Positions 1 to 6,487 of a stretch of DNA of 17,768 nucleotides are shown here, piece by piece. The notes beneath the pieces were generated by a model. The model was not told the origin of the DNA, did no database searches, and was given only the letters and a program-made list of their open reading frames with translations. A program made the position numbers and the translations under genes. The stretch comes from Candidatus Peregrinibacteria bacterium (GTDB lineage: Bacteria > Patescibacteriota > Gracilibacteria > UBA1369 > LOWO2-01-FULL-3), in the NCBI GenBank assembly GCA_018664365.1, contig JABJOK010000122.1:1-17768 (forward strand), written 5' to 3'. The number at the start of each line of letters is the position of its first letter. The first letter of the stretch is position 1.

Positions 1-1
1 G

Positions 2-274
2 AAAAAAATTCTTTTAATAACTCTAACGGTTTTTTTGCTAGTAAGTGCTATTGGCATTACTTATAAGTCGATGGGGATTCTTCAAAAACCAGATTTAACA
101 TGCGATACATGTGATGTTTTGGAAGTTTGTTCTGGGACTTGTAGTGGCATTCCAGTGAGGGCGAAAAATGTTACTATTGCAGTTGATGTTGTTGTTTGGG
201 TTCTTTTTGCGACATCATTCTTTTTCTCTTTTAGAAAAAGGGGCGATGGAAGTGTTGATGATACATCAAAGTAA
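2..274 (+). CDS. Small two-helix membrane protein with a cysteine cluster (5' partial)
   Basis: The frame is open to the left edge, so the start codon lies just outside the window. The visible 90 residues begin with Lys-Lys and a hydrophobic stretch (ILLITLTVFLLVSAIGITY) that would be a first membrane segment or uncleaved signal. A roughly 30-residue loop follows with four cysteines spaced C-x2-C-x5-C-x3-C, then a second hydrophobic segment (VTIAVDVVVWVLFATSFFF), a short basic stretch and a polar tail ending in TAA. I do not recognise the family. With the N-terminus inside, the Cys loop would face outward and could form disulfides or bind a metal; both are guesses. A TTG at 35 could be read as a start, but the upstream hydrophobic codons make a start before the window more likely. 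The SemiSWEET gene begins 42 nt downstream. Confidence 0.6.
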   Translation, partial: KKILLITLTVFLLVSAIGITYKSMGILQKPDLTCDTCDVLEVCSGTCSGIPVRAKNVTIAVDVVVWVLFATSFFFSFRKRGDGSVDDTSK

Positions 275-316
275 GTTTAGCCTTTATCAGTAAGGGGTAA
301 TAATTAAAATTTATAC

Positions 317-571
317 ATGAATTATATTATGATTGTGGGTTCAATAGCGGCGGCTTGTACTACACTTTCGTTTTTGCCTCAGGCTATTAAAGTTATAAAA
401 ACTAAACATACGAAGGATTTGTCGTTGGAGATGTATTCAGTTTTTGTTTTTGGTGTTTTGATGTGGCTAATTTATGGGATTTTATTGGGGGAGCTTCCTA
501 TTATAATTGCAAATGTTGTGACATTGGTTTTAGCGAGTGTTATTCTTGGTTTTAAAATTAAGTATAAGTAA
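317..571 (+). CDS. SemiSWEET-type sugar transporter (PQ-loop)
   Basis: This 84-residue protein has three predicted membrane helices, the size and layout of a bacterial SemiSWEET, which dimerises to form a facilitative sugar channel in the cytoplasmic membrane. Helix 1 carries the diagnostic Pro-Gln pair (FLPQ, P21-Q22), followed by the basic KVIKTKHTKDLS loop. Helix 2 has MWLIYG with W50 and Y53, and helix 3 has the PIIIANVVTL block with N66. The Trp and Asn match the pocket residues known in this family, and the overall pattern closely resembles the Leptospira SemiSWEET as I remember it. ATG at 317 is chosen because it gives the normal family length; there is no Shine-Dalgarno within 15 nt. 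Sugar specificity cannot be read from the sequence. Confidence 0.9.
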   Translation: MNYIMIVGSIAAACTTLSFLPQAIKVIKTKHTKDLSLEMYSVFVFGVLMWLIYGILLGELPIIIANVVTLVLASVILGFKIKYK

Positions 572-637
572 TTCCTATTCTTGGGGCATCTTGCTAAGAT
601 GGGTTTAATATATTTGAAGCTATTAACAAACAAAATT

Positions 638-736
638 ATGGGTAAAGGAAAAGATAAAGGGAGCAAAGAAGCAAAGAAGGTAGGTATGTCTAAGGCTGAG
701 AAAAAGGCTAAGAAGCAGGCGAAGAAGAATGCATAA
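638..736 (+). CDS. 32-residue lysine/alanine-rich basic peptide
   Basis: This short frame encodes 32 residues, 14 of them Lys, with Ala, Gly and a few acidic residues and no hydrophobic segment. Its TAA shares a base with the ATG of the EamA transporter (TAATG at 734-738), which suggests translational coupling. An in-frame ATG at 599 would add 13 residues (MGLIYLKLLTNKI), but it overlaps a small hairpin and has no better leader. The composition resembles the disordered basic tails of RNA-binding proteins. The peptide may bind nucleic acid, or it may serve only to deliver ribosomes to the next gene. No family is recognised. Confidence 0.5.
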   Translation: MGKGKDKGSKEAKKVGMSKAEKKAKKQAKKNA

Positions 737-1662
737 TGAAAAATAAAGAACTTTTAGGAAGTGTTTTTGCGGCGTTGTCTGTTATGGCATACGTTTTTGA
801 ATGGTGGTTTGTGAGAGAGATTGGGGAATTTGGGATTACGGGGTTCTTTTTGCTTTCGTTGCTTTTTTCTGCGGGATTTGCGCTTTTGATGTTTGGGTTA
901 TTTTCTAAGAAAATACGAAAATCTTTTCCTAAGAAAGAGAAGAGGTGGCTTTTTCTTTTTGGAGTTTTTGACGTGCTTGCGTTCTCGTTTTTCTTCTTAG
1001 CATTGTTGGATATCTCTGTTGTGAAAACTTTGCTTTGGGTTAGTCTTTCTCCTTTTTATGTTTTGTTTTTGTCTCCTATGTTTTTTAAGGAAAAAATCAC
1101 ATTGGATAAGTTTCTAGGAGCATTTTTGGGGTTTCTCGGTGTTGCGATTTATCTTATTTTGGGAGAAGGGGCTGAAGGAATATTTAAGTTGTCGATAGGG
1201 GATCTTTATGGGTTTCTGTGCGGGTTTTCAATGATTGGGTTTTATCTTATTAGTTCTAAAATGAAGGAGCATCCTATCTATTGGCGGATGGCATTTACGT
1301 GGATGCCGGGATTTTTGTTGCTTCCAATTCTTCTTATGTTTTTCCCCGTGAATTTTTCTTTTAATGCGTTCTTGTCTCCATATTTTTTGCTTATATTCTT
1401 TTCGATTGTAGCGACTTCATTATTTATGGCGATGGGATTTTACCAGTTGGCTGTTAAATATTTGGAGGTTTCGAAAATTAGTGTGATCAGAATGCTTGAA
1501 CCTGTTTTTCAAGGACTCACAGCTTTTTTGATAGCTGGAGAGGTTTTGAATTTTTGGCAGGGAATTGGAGCGATGCTTTTGCTGGCTGGAATCTTTATGG
1601 TGCAGAGGAAAAGGACTTCTAAGAAGGATAAAGTTGCTATACTGTATGAGCAGGGTATTTAA
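736..1662 (+). CDS. EamA/DMT-superfamily transporter
   Basis: The 308-residue protein is almost entirely hydrophobic, with about ten membrane helices arranged as two EamA-like repeats (about residues 5-140 and 150-295) and a short basic C-terminal tail. Recognisable family features are the helix-end pattern ALLDISVVKTLLWVSLSPFYVLF in the first repeat (W101 onward), the FKEKITLDKFLGAFLGFLGV linker with its FxKExxTxxxxxGxxLxxxGV consensus, and the matching EPVFQGLTAFLIAGE segment near the end of the second repeat. DMT exporters move small metabolites such as amino acids or nucleobases across the cytoplasmic membrane, and the substrate here is unknown. Translation is probably coupled to the preceding peptide through the TAATG overlap. 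The next gene starts 6 nt after the stop, so the two are likely co-transcribed. Confidence 0.88.
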   Translation: MKNKELLGSVFAALSVMAYVFEWWFVREIGEFGITGFFLLSLLFSAGFALLMFGLFSKKIRKSFPKKEKRWLFLFGVFDVLAFSFFFLALLDISVVKTLLWVSLSPFYVLFLSPMFFKEKITLDKFLGAFLGFLGVAIYLILGEGAEGIFKLSIGDLYGFLCGFSMIGFYLISSKMKEHPIYWRMAFTWMPGFLLLPILLMFFPVNFSFNAFLSPYFLLIFFSIVATSLFMAMGFYQLAVKYLEVSKISVIRMLEPVFQGLTAFLIAGEVLNFWQGIGAMLLLAGIFMVQRKRTSKKDKVAILYEQGI

Positions 1663-1668
1663 CTGAAT

Positions 1669-1932
1669 ATGATGACTTCGCTTAAAGATTCACAAAAAGA
1701 TATTGATCATATAAAGGCTCGTAATAAGCGGGTTGAGCTTGATAAGGCGTGGGAAACCAGTTGGATGAGGAGGCTTACGTTACTTGTTTTTACTTATATT
1801 ACAGTTGTGGTGTTTTTCTTTGTGGCGGATCTAGCCGACCCTTTTGTGAATGCGGCAGTTCCTTCTTTGGCATTTATTATATCCACCTCTACGGTTTCTT
1901 TTATTAAAAGGTGGTGGATCAAGAGGGTGTAG
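1669..1932 (+). CDS. Small two-helix membrane protein with charged N-terminal helix
   Basis: The 87-residue protein has three parts: a charged helical N-terminus (about 1-27, SLKDSQKDIDHIKARNKRVELDK), a conserved-looking AWETSWMRR junction, and two hydrophobic segments (about 36-54 and 61-78). These flank a DPFVNAAVPSLAF loop and end in IKRWWIKRV. I associate this pattern (WETSxxRR, NAxVPxxxF, STxxxxFIKxWW) with small uncharacterised membrane proteins of uncultured bacteria, but I know of no function for it. Two tandem ATGs (1669 and 1672) are both possible starts. The gene directly follows the transporter by 6 nt and is followed by an intrinsic terminator, so it is likely the last gene of the operon. 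It could be an accessory subunit or a stress membrane protein; nothing in the sequence decides. Confidence 0.7.
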   Translation: MMTSLKDSQKDIDHIKARNKRVELDKAWETSWMRRLTLLVFTYITVVVFFFVADLADPFVNAAVPSLAFIISTSTVSFIKRWWIKRV

Positions 1933-1945
1933 TTTAAAGGGCTCC

Positions 1946-1970
1946 CCCTGTTGACAAATCAGGGTTTTTC
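1946..1970 (+). terminator. Intrinsic terminator after the transporter operon
   Basis: CCCTG (1946-1950) pairs with CAGGG (1960-1964) across a nine-base loop and is followed by TTTTTC. It sits 13 nt after the stop of the small membrane protein. The stem is short, so termination may be partial. Confidence 0.55.
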
Positions 1971-1979
1971 TTGTATTGT
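1951..1979 (+). promoter_or_regulatory. Candidate sigma70-type promoter inside the terminator
   Basis: A perfect TTGACA (1951-1956) lies 17 nt before TATTGT (1974-1979, 4 of 6 to consensus). The -35 box is in the terminator loop. It would drive the GC-rich cassette downstream, with a start near 1986. No transcript evidence is available. Confidence 0.4.
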
Positions 1980-2028
1980 TGGAGCTTCGTGATTTTTGAT
2001 TGCGGGGCTGATCTTTTAAAAAAATTTG

Positions 2029-2055
2029 TTAGAAATTAAGGTGGTGGTGCTTGAT
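2029..2055 (+). repeat. Left inverted repeat of the GC-rich cassette
   Basis: The repeat reads TTAGAAA-T-TAAGGTGG (2029-2044) then TGGTGCTTGAT (2045-2055). The reverse complement of 2738-2767 contains the same blocks in the same order, with one mismatch (T/C) and a 3-nt insertion (ATG). The outer flank is TTG (2026-2028), and TTG also follows the right copy (2768-2770). Confidence 0.8.
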
Positions 2056-2110
2056 TGGATGAGCACTTGTAGTCGGTCGCTTCTCAATGGTTGGGAAAGG
2101 TAAAACTCCC

Positions 2111-2659
2111 ATGAAGACGACTCGGTTCGGTTCGCTCTCGACGCTCGTATGCGTCGTCGTGTTTCTCACTCTCACCCTCACCTCCTGCGGCGGTGCTCAG
2201 CGATGCGATCGCGACTACCCCGTGCATGACATGTTCGACGAAGATGGTGTCTCCCTCGCGGAGGTCGCCGATGACGCTTCGAGCTTCTACCGTGGCGAAG
2301 GAGAGGTCCAGGTCGGCCAGAAGGTCATGATCTGCGGCCGCTTCCTGACGTATTCGGAGGAGCGCGAGGTGCGTCAGCTCTTCGACGATGCGCGTCACGC
2401 CCTCGGCATGGTTCACTGCAAGGGCAGCGAGTTCGTGGGCATGCTGGGCGTCGGGTATTTCCGGCACACGCTGGGTACCAGTTCGTGCGTTGTGGCCTTC
2501 GTTGAGTCGGTCGAGTGCGCGGACTACGACGTCCTCAACCCGTACGAGTACATGCCGTACAAGGACGTGCCGCGTCCCTACAACCCGGCTCCCGTCTACG
2601 GCTACGGCGAGTACCGGGAGCACATGGGCTACGACGCGGACTACTACCTGATGAAGTAG
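2111..2659 (+). CDS. GC-rich predicted lipoprotein of foreign composition
   Basis: From ATG 2111 the product has 182 residues: a short basic start (MKTTR), a hydrophobic core and the lipobox L23-T-S-C26, giving a lipid-anchored mature protein of about 157 residues. An upstream ATG at 2087 would put eight extra residues before the signal peptide. The 2111 start is preferred because an AAAGG lies 10 nt before it. The mature part has five more cysteines (32, 75, 103, 126, 136). Its VQVGQKVMICGRF strand and the later hydrophobic strand VVAFVESVEC vaguely recall an OB-fold of the tRNA_anti-like type, which is a weak guess. Residues 139-182 are rich in Tyr (11 of 44) with Pro and Gly. Codons end mostly in G or C, unlike every other gene here, which suggests transfer from a high-GC source. 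No family is recognised. Confidence 0.75.
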   Translation: MKTTRFGSLSTLVCVVVFLTLTLTSCGGAQRCDRDYPVHDMFDEDGVSLAEVADDASSFYRGEGEVQVGQKVMICGRFLTYSEEREVRQLFDDARHALGMVHCKGSEFVGMLGVGYFRHTLGTSSCVVAFVESVECADYDVLNPYEYMPYKDVPRPYNPAPVYGYGEYREHMGYDADYYLMK

Positions 2660-2737
2660 CGCGTTTGAGATTCCGATGTTCTTAGAACGTGTCGGGGAGG
2701 ATGAGGAGTTATGATTGCTGCGAAATTACATTCGAGC

Positions 2738-2767
2738 ATCAAGCACCACATCCACCTTAGTTTCTAA
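2738..2767 (-). repeat. Right inverted repeat of the GC-rich cassette
   Basis: ATCAAGCACCA (2738-2748), CAT (2749-2751), CCACCTTA (2752-2759), G (2760) and TTTCTAA (2761-2767) form the reverse complement of the left repeat, with CAT as the only insertion and position 2760 as the only mismatch. It ends 30 nt before the next gene, so it lies within that gene's leader. Confidence 0.8.
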
Positions 2768-2797
2768 TTGTTATTATTTAGTATTATATTTCATACA

Positions 2798-3559
2798 ATG
2801 GATAAATCTGAGTTTTTACAACAATTGATCGATACTGATGGGCCTCAATTTGAAGAGGGGCAGGTTGATCGCTGTGCTGATGGTGAATGCTGCACTTGTG
2901 GTGTTTGTTGTATTGCATTTCAGGTTGATGTTCCTGCTGTGGGGGAGTTGCAAGGAATTTTTAGAAAAGAGGCCTTAGAAATATGTCCACATATGGTTAT
3001 CGATGATACGGGATTTAAGTGTGGTCTTCATGGAAACAAGGGGGAAGATCCTCGTTTAGACAGATGCCAAAATTTTAGAGGTGATGAAATGGCTGTGAGT
3101 GTTAATGAGAGGTTTAGAACTAACTACACTTGTTATGAGTGGGTTTTTAATGCCTACCTGGGAACTATTTATGAAAAAGGAAATGCTGAGGATATTGCTA
3201 TCGCAGAGATGATGGCAAGAAGAGGAACGCTACCTTTTGTTATTGATATGGAGGAAAGAATGGGAAGGGATTGGGCGTTGAGTTTTGTTAGAAGGATTAT
3301 AAGAATGAGGCAAAGTGGAGAATGGCCTTTAGGTGAAGAGTTGCCATATAAATTATTTGAATATATTGGATTGGGACAGGAGTTTTTGGATATGATTGAA
3401 AAGGGTGAGGCTGAAAAAGCTGCGGATGTGCAAAAAACTCCAGATCAAAGAGGTTTAATTTTAGAAGATGGGATTTCTTCTGAAGATAGAGAGGTTGTAG
3501 ATTCATGGGTTCAAGTGGTATTGGATGTTGCGAGAAGGATAAGAGAAGACAATAAGTAA
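2798..3559 (+). CDS. CxxCxxCC (YkgJ-like) zinc/iron-binding protein
   Basis: The product is 253-254 residues. The N-terminal part carries the cysteine signature of the YkgJ/UPF0153 family: C31-x2-C34-x2-C37-C38 (within CCTCGVCC, with an extra C32), then ICPHM (C63), FKCGLHG (C75) and RLDRCQNFRG (C90). In this family the cysteines bind a metal, described as zinc or iron, and the biochemical role is not established. The C-terminal two thirds is helical and charged, longer than minimal family members. I chose ATG 2798. A TTG at 2768 would add ten hydrophobic residues but lies just outside the right repeat and is less likely. There is no Shine-Dalgarno. AT-rich codon use matches the host, so the foreign DNA stops before this gene. 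Confidence 0.8.
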   Translation: MDKSEFLQQLIDTDGPQFEEGQVDRCADGECCTCGVCCIAFQVDVPAVGELQGIFRKEALEICPHMVIDDTGFKCGLHGNKGEDPRLDRCQNFRGDEMAVSVNERFRTNYTCYEWVFNAYLGTIYEKGNAEDIAIAEMMARRGTLPFVIDMEERMGRDWALSFVRRIIRMRQSGEWPLGEELPYKLFEYIGLGQEFLDMIEKGEAEKAADVQKTPDQRGLILEDGISSEDREVVDSWVQVVLDVARRIREDNK

Positions 3560-3561
3560 TT

Positions 3562-3588
3562 AAAAAAACACCCAATTTTCATTGAGTG
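3562..3588 (-). terminator. Strong hairpin with U-tract in the minus orientation
   Basis: Positions 3569-3576 pair with 3581-3588. Read on the minus strand this is an 8-bp stem with one G-U pair and a GAAA tetraloop, followed by seven T (complement of 3562-3568). On the plus strand the same stem has a C-A mismatch and no U-tract. No minus gene lies immediately upstream of it. Confidence 0.5.
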
Positions 3589-3652
3589 CGAAAACAATTC
3601 TATTGCTTAACACAACGTGGTTTGGTAAGTTTTTTCACTGTAATTTTGTTAT

Positions 3653-4366
3653 ATGGGGGTTGAGGAAAGAGCTGAGCAAATAGATGGGGGAGAGGGCTTA
3701 ATGATTAGGAATGCCGTTAAGGAAGCTATTAGGGTGGCATTGGATTCCTTTTTGGATGATATTGAGCGAATATGCCCAGATGAGGATATTCGAGCTCTCT
3801 TGGCCGCTGCTGTGCCAGAGCATAAAAGACTTTTGGATGATCCCGGTTTTAGAGTGCGCGACTATAAGGATAAGATCGATGCAATCTATGATGACTTTGG
3901 AGAAGTTCCTGAAGATAAGCTTGAGCCTATTAAGGCTTATATTGCCGACGTGCGTGAGCACATTACTTGTTTTGTTCGAGTGCTTAAACTCCTTGAAGAG
4001 AATGGAGTTGCTGGAGAAAAAAATGATTTCAGAAGAAATCCAGAATTTATTGAAAGTGATAGTGAGATTGGTGTTAAATTTGAAAAATGGGTTGAGTCTA
4101 TGTGGGCGACTCCTAGAGTTGAAGATCTTTTGAGAAATGTGATTTCAAAATTGGAATTGGGGAAGTTTTATAGCTGTGAGGAAATTTTTGATTTGGCTGA
4201 AGGCTTTACTAGGTCAGCTTTTACTTCTGTCTTGAATCGTCTTTCTAGATATTTTGATGTTCCAGGATACTCTGGAAGTGAGTTTAGAATACTTTTTTGG
4301 AAAGAAAAGATACATGGGGCAGGAAAAATTACTGATATTGCGTTGTTTAGGTGTTGTTCTACATAA
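3653..4366 (+). CDS. Hypothetical 237-residue protein
   Basis: This is an acidic, mostly helical soluble protein with no signal peptide or membrane segment. Residues 17-125 look like a helical bundle (AVKEAIRVALDSFLDDIERICPDEDIRALLAAAVPEH). A low-hydrophobicity link (about 125-145) leads to a C-terminal part whose pattern (ELGKFYSCEEIFDLAEGFTRSAFTSVLNRLSRYFDV) is compatible with a winged helix, since the helix-turn-helix spacing is plausible; I hold this weakly. ATG 3653 is the first start after an in-frame TAA at 3641; an internal ATG at 3701 is the alternative. The gene ends 5 nt before a bidirectional terminator. The family is not recognised and no function is assigned. Confidence 0.7.
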   Translation: MGVEERAEQIDGGEGLMIRNAVKEAIRVALDSFLDDIERICPDEDIRALLAAAVPEHKRLLDDPGFRVRDYKDKIDAIYDDFGEVPEDKLEPIKAYIADVREHITCFVRVLKLLEENGVAGEKNDFRRNPEFIESDSEIGVKFEKWVESMWATPRVEDLLRNVISKLELGKFYSCEEIFDLAEGFTRSAFTSVLNRLSRYFDVPGYSGSEFRILFWKEKIHGAGKITDIALFRCCST

Positions 4367-4403
4367 AAAAACGCCTAGGTTTATTTAGGCGCTTTTAGTT
4401 TTT
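4365..4403. terminator. Bidirectional terminator between convergent transcripts
   Basis: CGCCTA (4372-4377) pairs with TAGGCG (4386-4391), extended by a G-T pair, with a six-base loop. A seven-A run precedes it and a T-rich run follows, so it works in both directions. It ends the 237-residue gene on the plus strand and the V-ATPase operon on the minus strand. Confidence 0.85.
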
Positions 4404-4414
4404 TGTGAATGTCT

Positions 4415-5065
4415 TTAAGCTTTTTCTCTCATTTTCATTTCTTCTGCGGCTTCGATCATGGCTTTGATGGCCATTACTCCGACGATGGTTGATCTTTCTT
4501 GTTCTGCTAGTTTCATTGAGATGAATTTTAGAGTTTCAGTTAGATCTGGGATCATCTTGTATTCAAGAGCGTTTACACGTCTTCGAGTTGTTTCAAGTTC
4601 TTCAGCCAACCTTTCCGCTTGTTTTTCGATCTCTGCCAGCTTCATAAGAAGTGGGAAGACATCTTGGAAAGATTTTAGAGCCATATCTAGCTCAGCACTT
4701 GTTTGAAGGTAACCATAGTTCAAAATATCTCCTTCTTGTTTAATTTTGAAGTATGGAATGTGCACACTCATCACGTTTTTTGTCGTTACTTCGAGTTCCA
4801 TCTTTGCAGAAGGATATAGAAGTGCAGTCTCAAGCATTGCGGGATCCATCATTGATGATGCAAACATGAAGTTTTTGAATGCTCCCCCGAGCTTTTCTTC
4901 CACCTCACGACGCATTACTTTAGCCTCACGGATGATTTCCATGAATTTCTGCATCAGACCATCCTGCTTGTCTTTAAGAAGCTTATGTCCACGTTTTGCA
5001 CTCTTCAATCTCTTCTTGAGATTAAGGAGCTCCATTCTTGTTGGTTTGACGTCTAATTTAGCCAT
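4415..5065 (-). CDS. ntpD: V-type ATPase subunit D (central rotor shaft)
   Basis: Subunit D forms the rotating central shaft of V1, a long antiparallel coiled coil passing through the A3B3 hexamer and bound to subunit F. The 216-residue length is normal. The N-terminal helix starts with MAKLDVKPTRMELLNLKKRLKSAKRGHKLLKDK (about 7-60) and the C-terminal helix spans about 140-200. The family signature ETTRRRVNALEYKMIP lies at 158-173. The basic first helix contacts the A/B subunits in known structures. It is the last gene of the operon, 22 nt after subunit B, and is followed by the bidirectional terminator. The leader is A/T-rich with no Shine-Dalgarno. The assignment is secure. Confidence 0.95.
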   Translation of the reverse strand: MAKLDVKPTRMELLNLKKRLKSAKRGHKLLKDKQDGLMQKFMEIIREAKVMRREVEEKLGGAFKNFMFASSMMDPAMLETALLYPSAKMELEVTTKNVMSVHIPYFKIKQEGDILNYGYLQTSAELDMALKSFQDVFPLLMKLAEIEKQAERLAEELETTRRRVNALEYKMIPDLTETLKFISMKLAEQERSTIVGVMAIKAMIEAAEEMKMREKA

Positions 5066-5087
5066 TTAAGGTATTTGTTAGCAGGAA

Positions 5088-6461
5088 TTATTTAGTCTCC
5101 TTCGGTAGGTATTTCTCAATGTACTCATCCTTAACACGTTTTAGCTCTGATTTTGGAAGAGCTGACATTAGTTTCCAAGATAGATCTAGTGTTTCTTCGA
5201 TTGAACGGTCATCTGTTTCATCCTGTTTGATAAACTCTTGCTCAAAGTTCTTAGCGAACTCTAGATACTTAAGATCGATATCAGATAGAGCAGATTCTCC
5301 CAAGATAACAGCCAAATCACGTACCTCTAGTCCACGAGCGAAGGCTGCGTACATTTGTCCAAATACACCCTCATGATCTTCACGAGTAATCTTTCTCGCT
5401 GTTGGAGATAGACGTGACAATGAAGGCAGTACGTTTACTGGTGGGTAGATACCTTCACGATGTAGTTCACGAGAAAGTACGATTTGTCCCTCAGTAATAT
5501 ATCCAGTTAGATCTGGGATTGGGTGAGTAATATCATCCTCCGGCATAGTTAGAATTGGAATCTGAGTAATTGATCCTTTCTTACCCTTAACACGTCCAGC
5601 TCTTTCATAAAGTGTAGCCAGATCAGTATATAGGTAACCAGGATAACCACGACGTCCAGGTACTTCTTTACGAGCCGCAGATACCTCACGCAAAGCCTCA
5701 CAATAGTTTGTAAGGTCAGTAAGGATAACAAGTACGTGCATATCTTTTTCGAATGCTAGGTACTCAGCAGTTGTAAGTGCAAGACGAGGAGTAGCAATAC
5801 GTTCTACTACTGGATCGGCAGCTGTATTTAAGAACATTACAGATCTGTTGATCGCACCAGTCTTTTTAAATTCGTTTGTGAAATATTCAGCTTCTTCGAA
5901 TGTCACACCCATCGCAGCGAAAATTACCGCTGTGTTTGACTCTTCACCACGTACTTTACACTGACGAGCGATCTGAGCCGCTACACGTGAGTGAGGAAGA
6001 CCAGCTCCTGAAAAGATCGGAAGCTTTTGTCCACGTACTAGAGTGTTAAGACAATCGATTGTTGAGATTCCTGTTTGGTAGAAGTCATTCGGGAAGTCTC
6101 TTGAGTAAGGATTAAGAGGTGCACCATTGATGTTGATCTTTTTTTCTGGAATTACTGCCTCTCCACCATCGATTGGTTTACCAGATCCAGAGAAAACACG
6201 ACCAAGCATGTCTTCTGATACTCCGATTTCCATCGCTTTTCCTAGGAACTTAGCTTTTGTTCCTTCAGTTGCGATACCTTGTGTTGATTCGAACATCTGT
6301 ACAAGGGCTGTATCGTTGTGGACTTCAAGAACACGTCCCATACGAACTGAACCTTCAGCAGTTGTCATCTCAACTAGTTCTTCGTACTTTACGCCTTCAA
6401 CTCCTTCTACGAGTATCAGCGGTCCAGCGACTGATTTTAATGTTTTATATTCTTTCTGCAT
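5088..6461 (-). CDS. ntpB: V-type ATPase subunit B (non-catalytic)
   Basis: At 457 residues this is the regulatory partner of subunit A in the A3B3 hexamer on the cytoplasmic face. It has the N-terminal beta barrel (1-75) and the RecA-like core. In place of a Walker A loop it has SGAGLPHS (151-158), the mark of the non-catalytic V-type B subunit. The SLSR motif gives R350, which corresponds to the arginine finger reaching into the catalytic site of A (Arg350 in E. hirae NtpB). Other family blocks include GISTIDCLNTLVRGQKLPIFSG, DLATLYERAGR and LPSLSRL. It lies 26 nt after subunit A and 22 nt before D. Nothing is truncated. Confidence 0.97.
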   Translation of the reverse strand: MQKEYKTLKSVAGPLILVEGVEGVKYEELVEMTTAEGSVRMGRVLEVHNDTALVQMFESTQGIATEGTKAKFLGKAMEIGVSEDMLGRVFSGSGKPIDGGEAVIPEKKININGAPLNPYSRDFPNDFYQTGISTIDCLNTLVRGQKLPIFSGAGLPHSRVAAQIARQCKVRGEESNTAVIFAAMGVTFEEAEYFTNEFKKTGAINRSVMFLNTAADPVVERIATPRLALTTAEYLAFEKDMHVLVILTDLTNYCEALREVSAARKEVPGRRGYPGYLYTDLATLYERAGRVKGKKGSITQIPILTMPEDDITHPIPDLTGYITEGQIVLSRELHREGIYPPVNVLPSLSRLSPTARKITREDHEGVFGQMYAAFARGLEVRDLAVILGESALSDIDLKYLEFAKNFEQEFIKQDETDDRSIEETLDLSWKLMSALPKSELKRVKDEYIEKYLPKETK

Positions 6462-6487
6462 GATATGAAGTGATTATATTTATAGAA

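Larger units (their letters stand above)
2029..2767. mobile_element. Putative inverted-repeat-bounded cassette carrying one GC-rich gene
   Basis: About 740 bp is bounded by near-identical inverted repeats and contains a single lipoprotein gene of strongly different composition. The line 2221-2280 is 36/60 G+C, while neighbouring AT-rich genes are near 30-43 %. There is no transposase or integrase inside, so it would have to be a non-autonomous element moved in trans, or a recombination scar. A 3-bp TTG on both outer sides could be a target duplication, though three bases are weak evidence. A metagenomic assembly chimera is the main alternative. The repeats are seen directly; mobility is inferred. 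Confidence 0.45.

Noticed and set aside
587..601. Hairpin CATCTT-GCT-AAGATG as a terminator after SemiSWEET
   Set aside because: The stem is 6 bp with a 3-base loop and is not followed by a T-run. The downstream genes are close and likely co-transcribed.
2084..2623. 179-codon open frame on the minus strand opposite the lipoprotein gene
   Set aside because: It is a mirror of high-GC coding DNA. The plus frame has a signal peptide, lipobox and leader site, while the minus frame has none and is rich in Ala/Val/Arg as expected of a shadow.
2029..2767. Integron gene cassette with an attC site
   Set aside because: attC copies would be direct repeats with RYYYAAC/GTTRRRY ends. Here the repeats are inverted across the gene and those core ends are not seen.
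2768..2797. TTG start for the CxxCxxCC protein
   Set aside because: It adds ten hydrophobic residues immediately after the inverted repeat. ATG 2798 gives a plausible soluble N-terminus.
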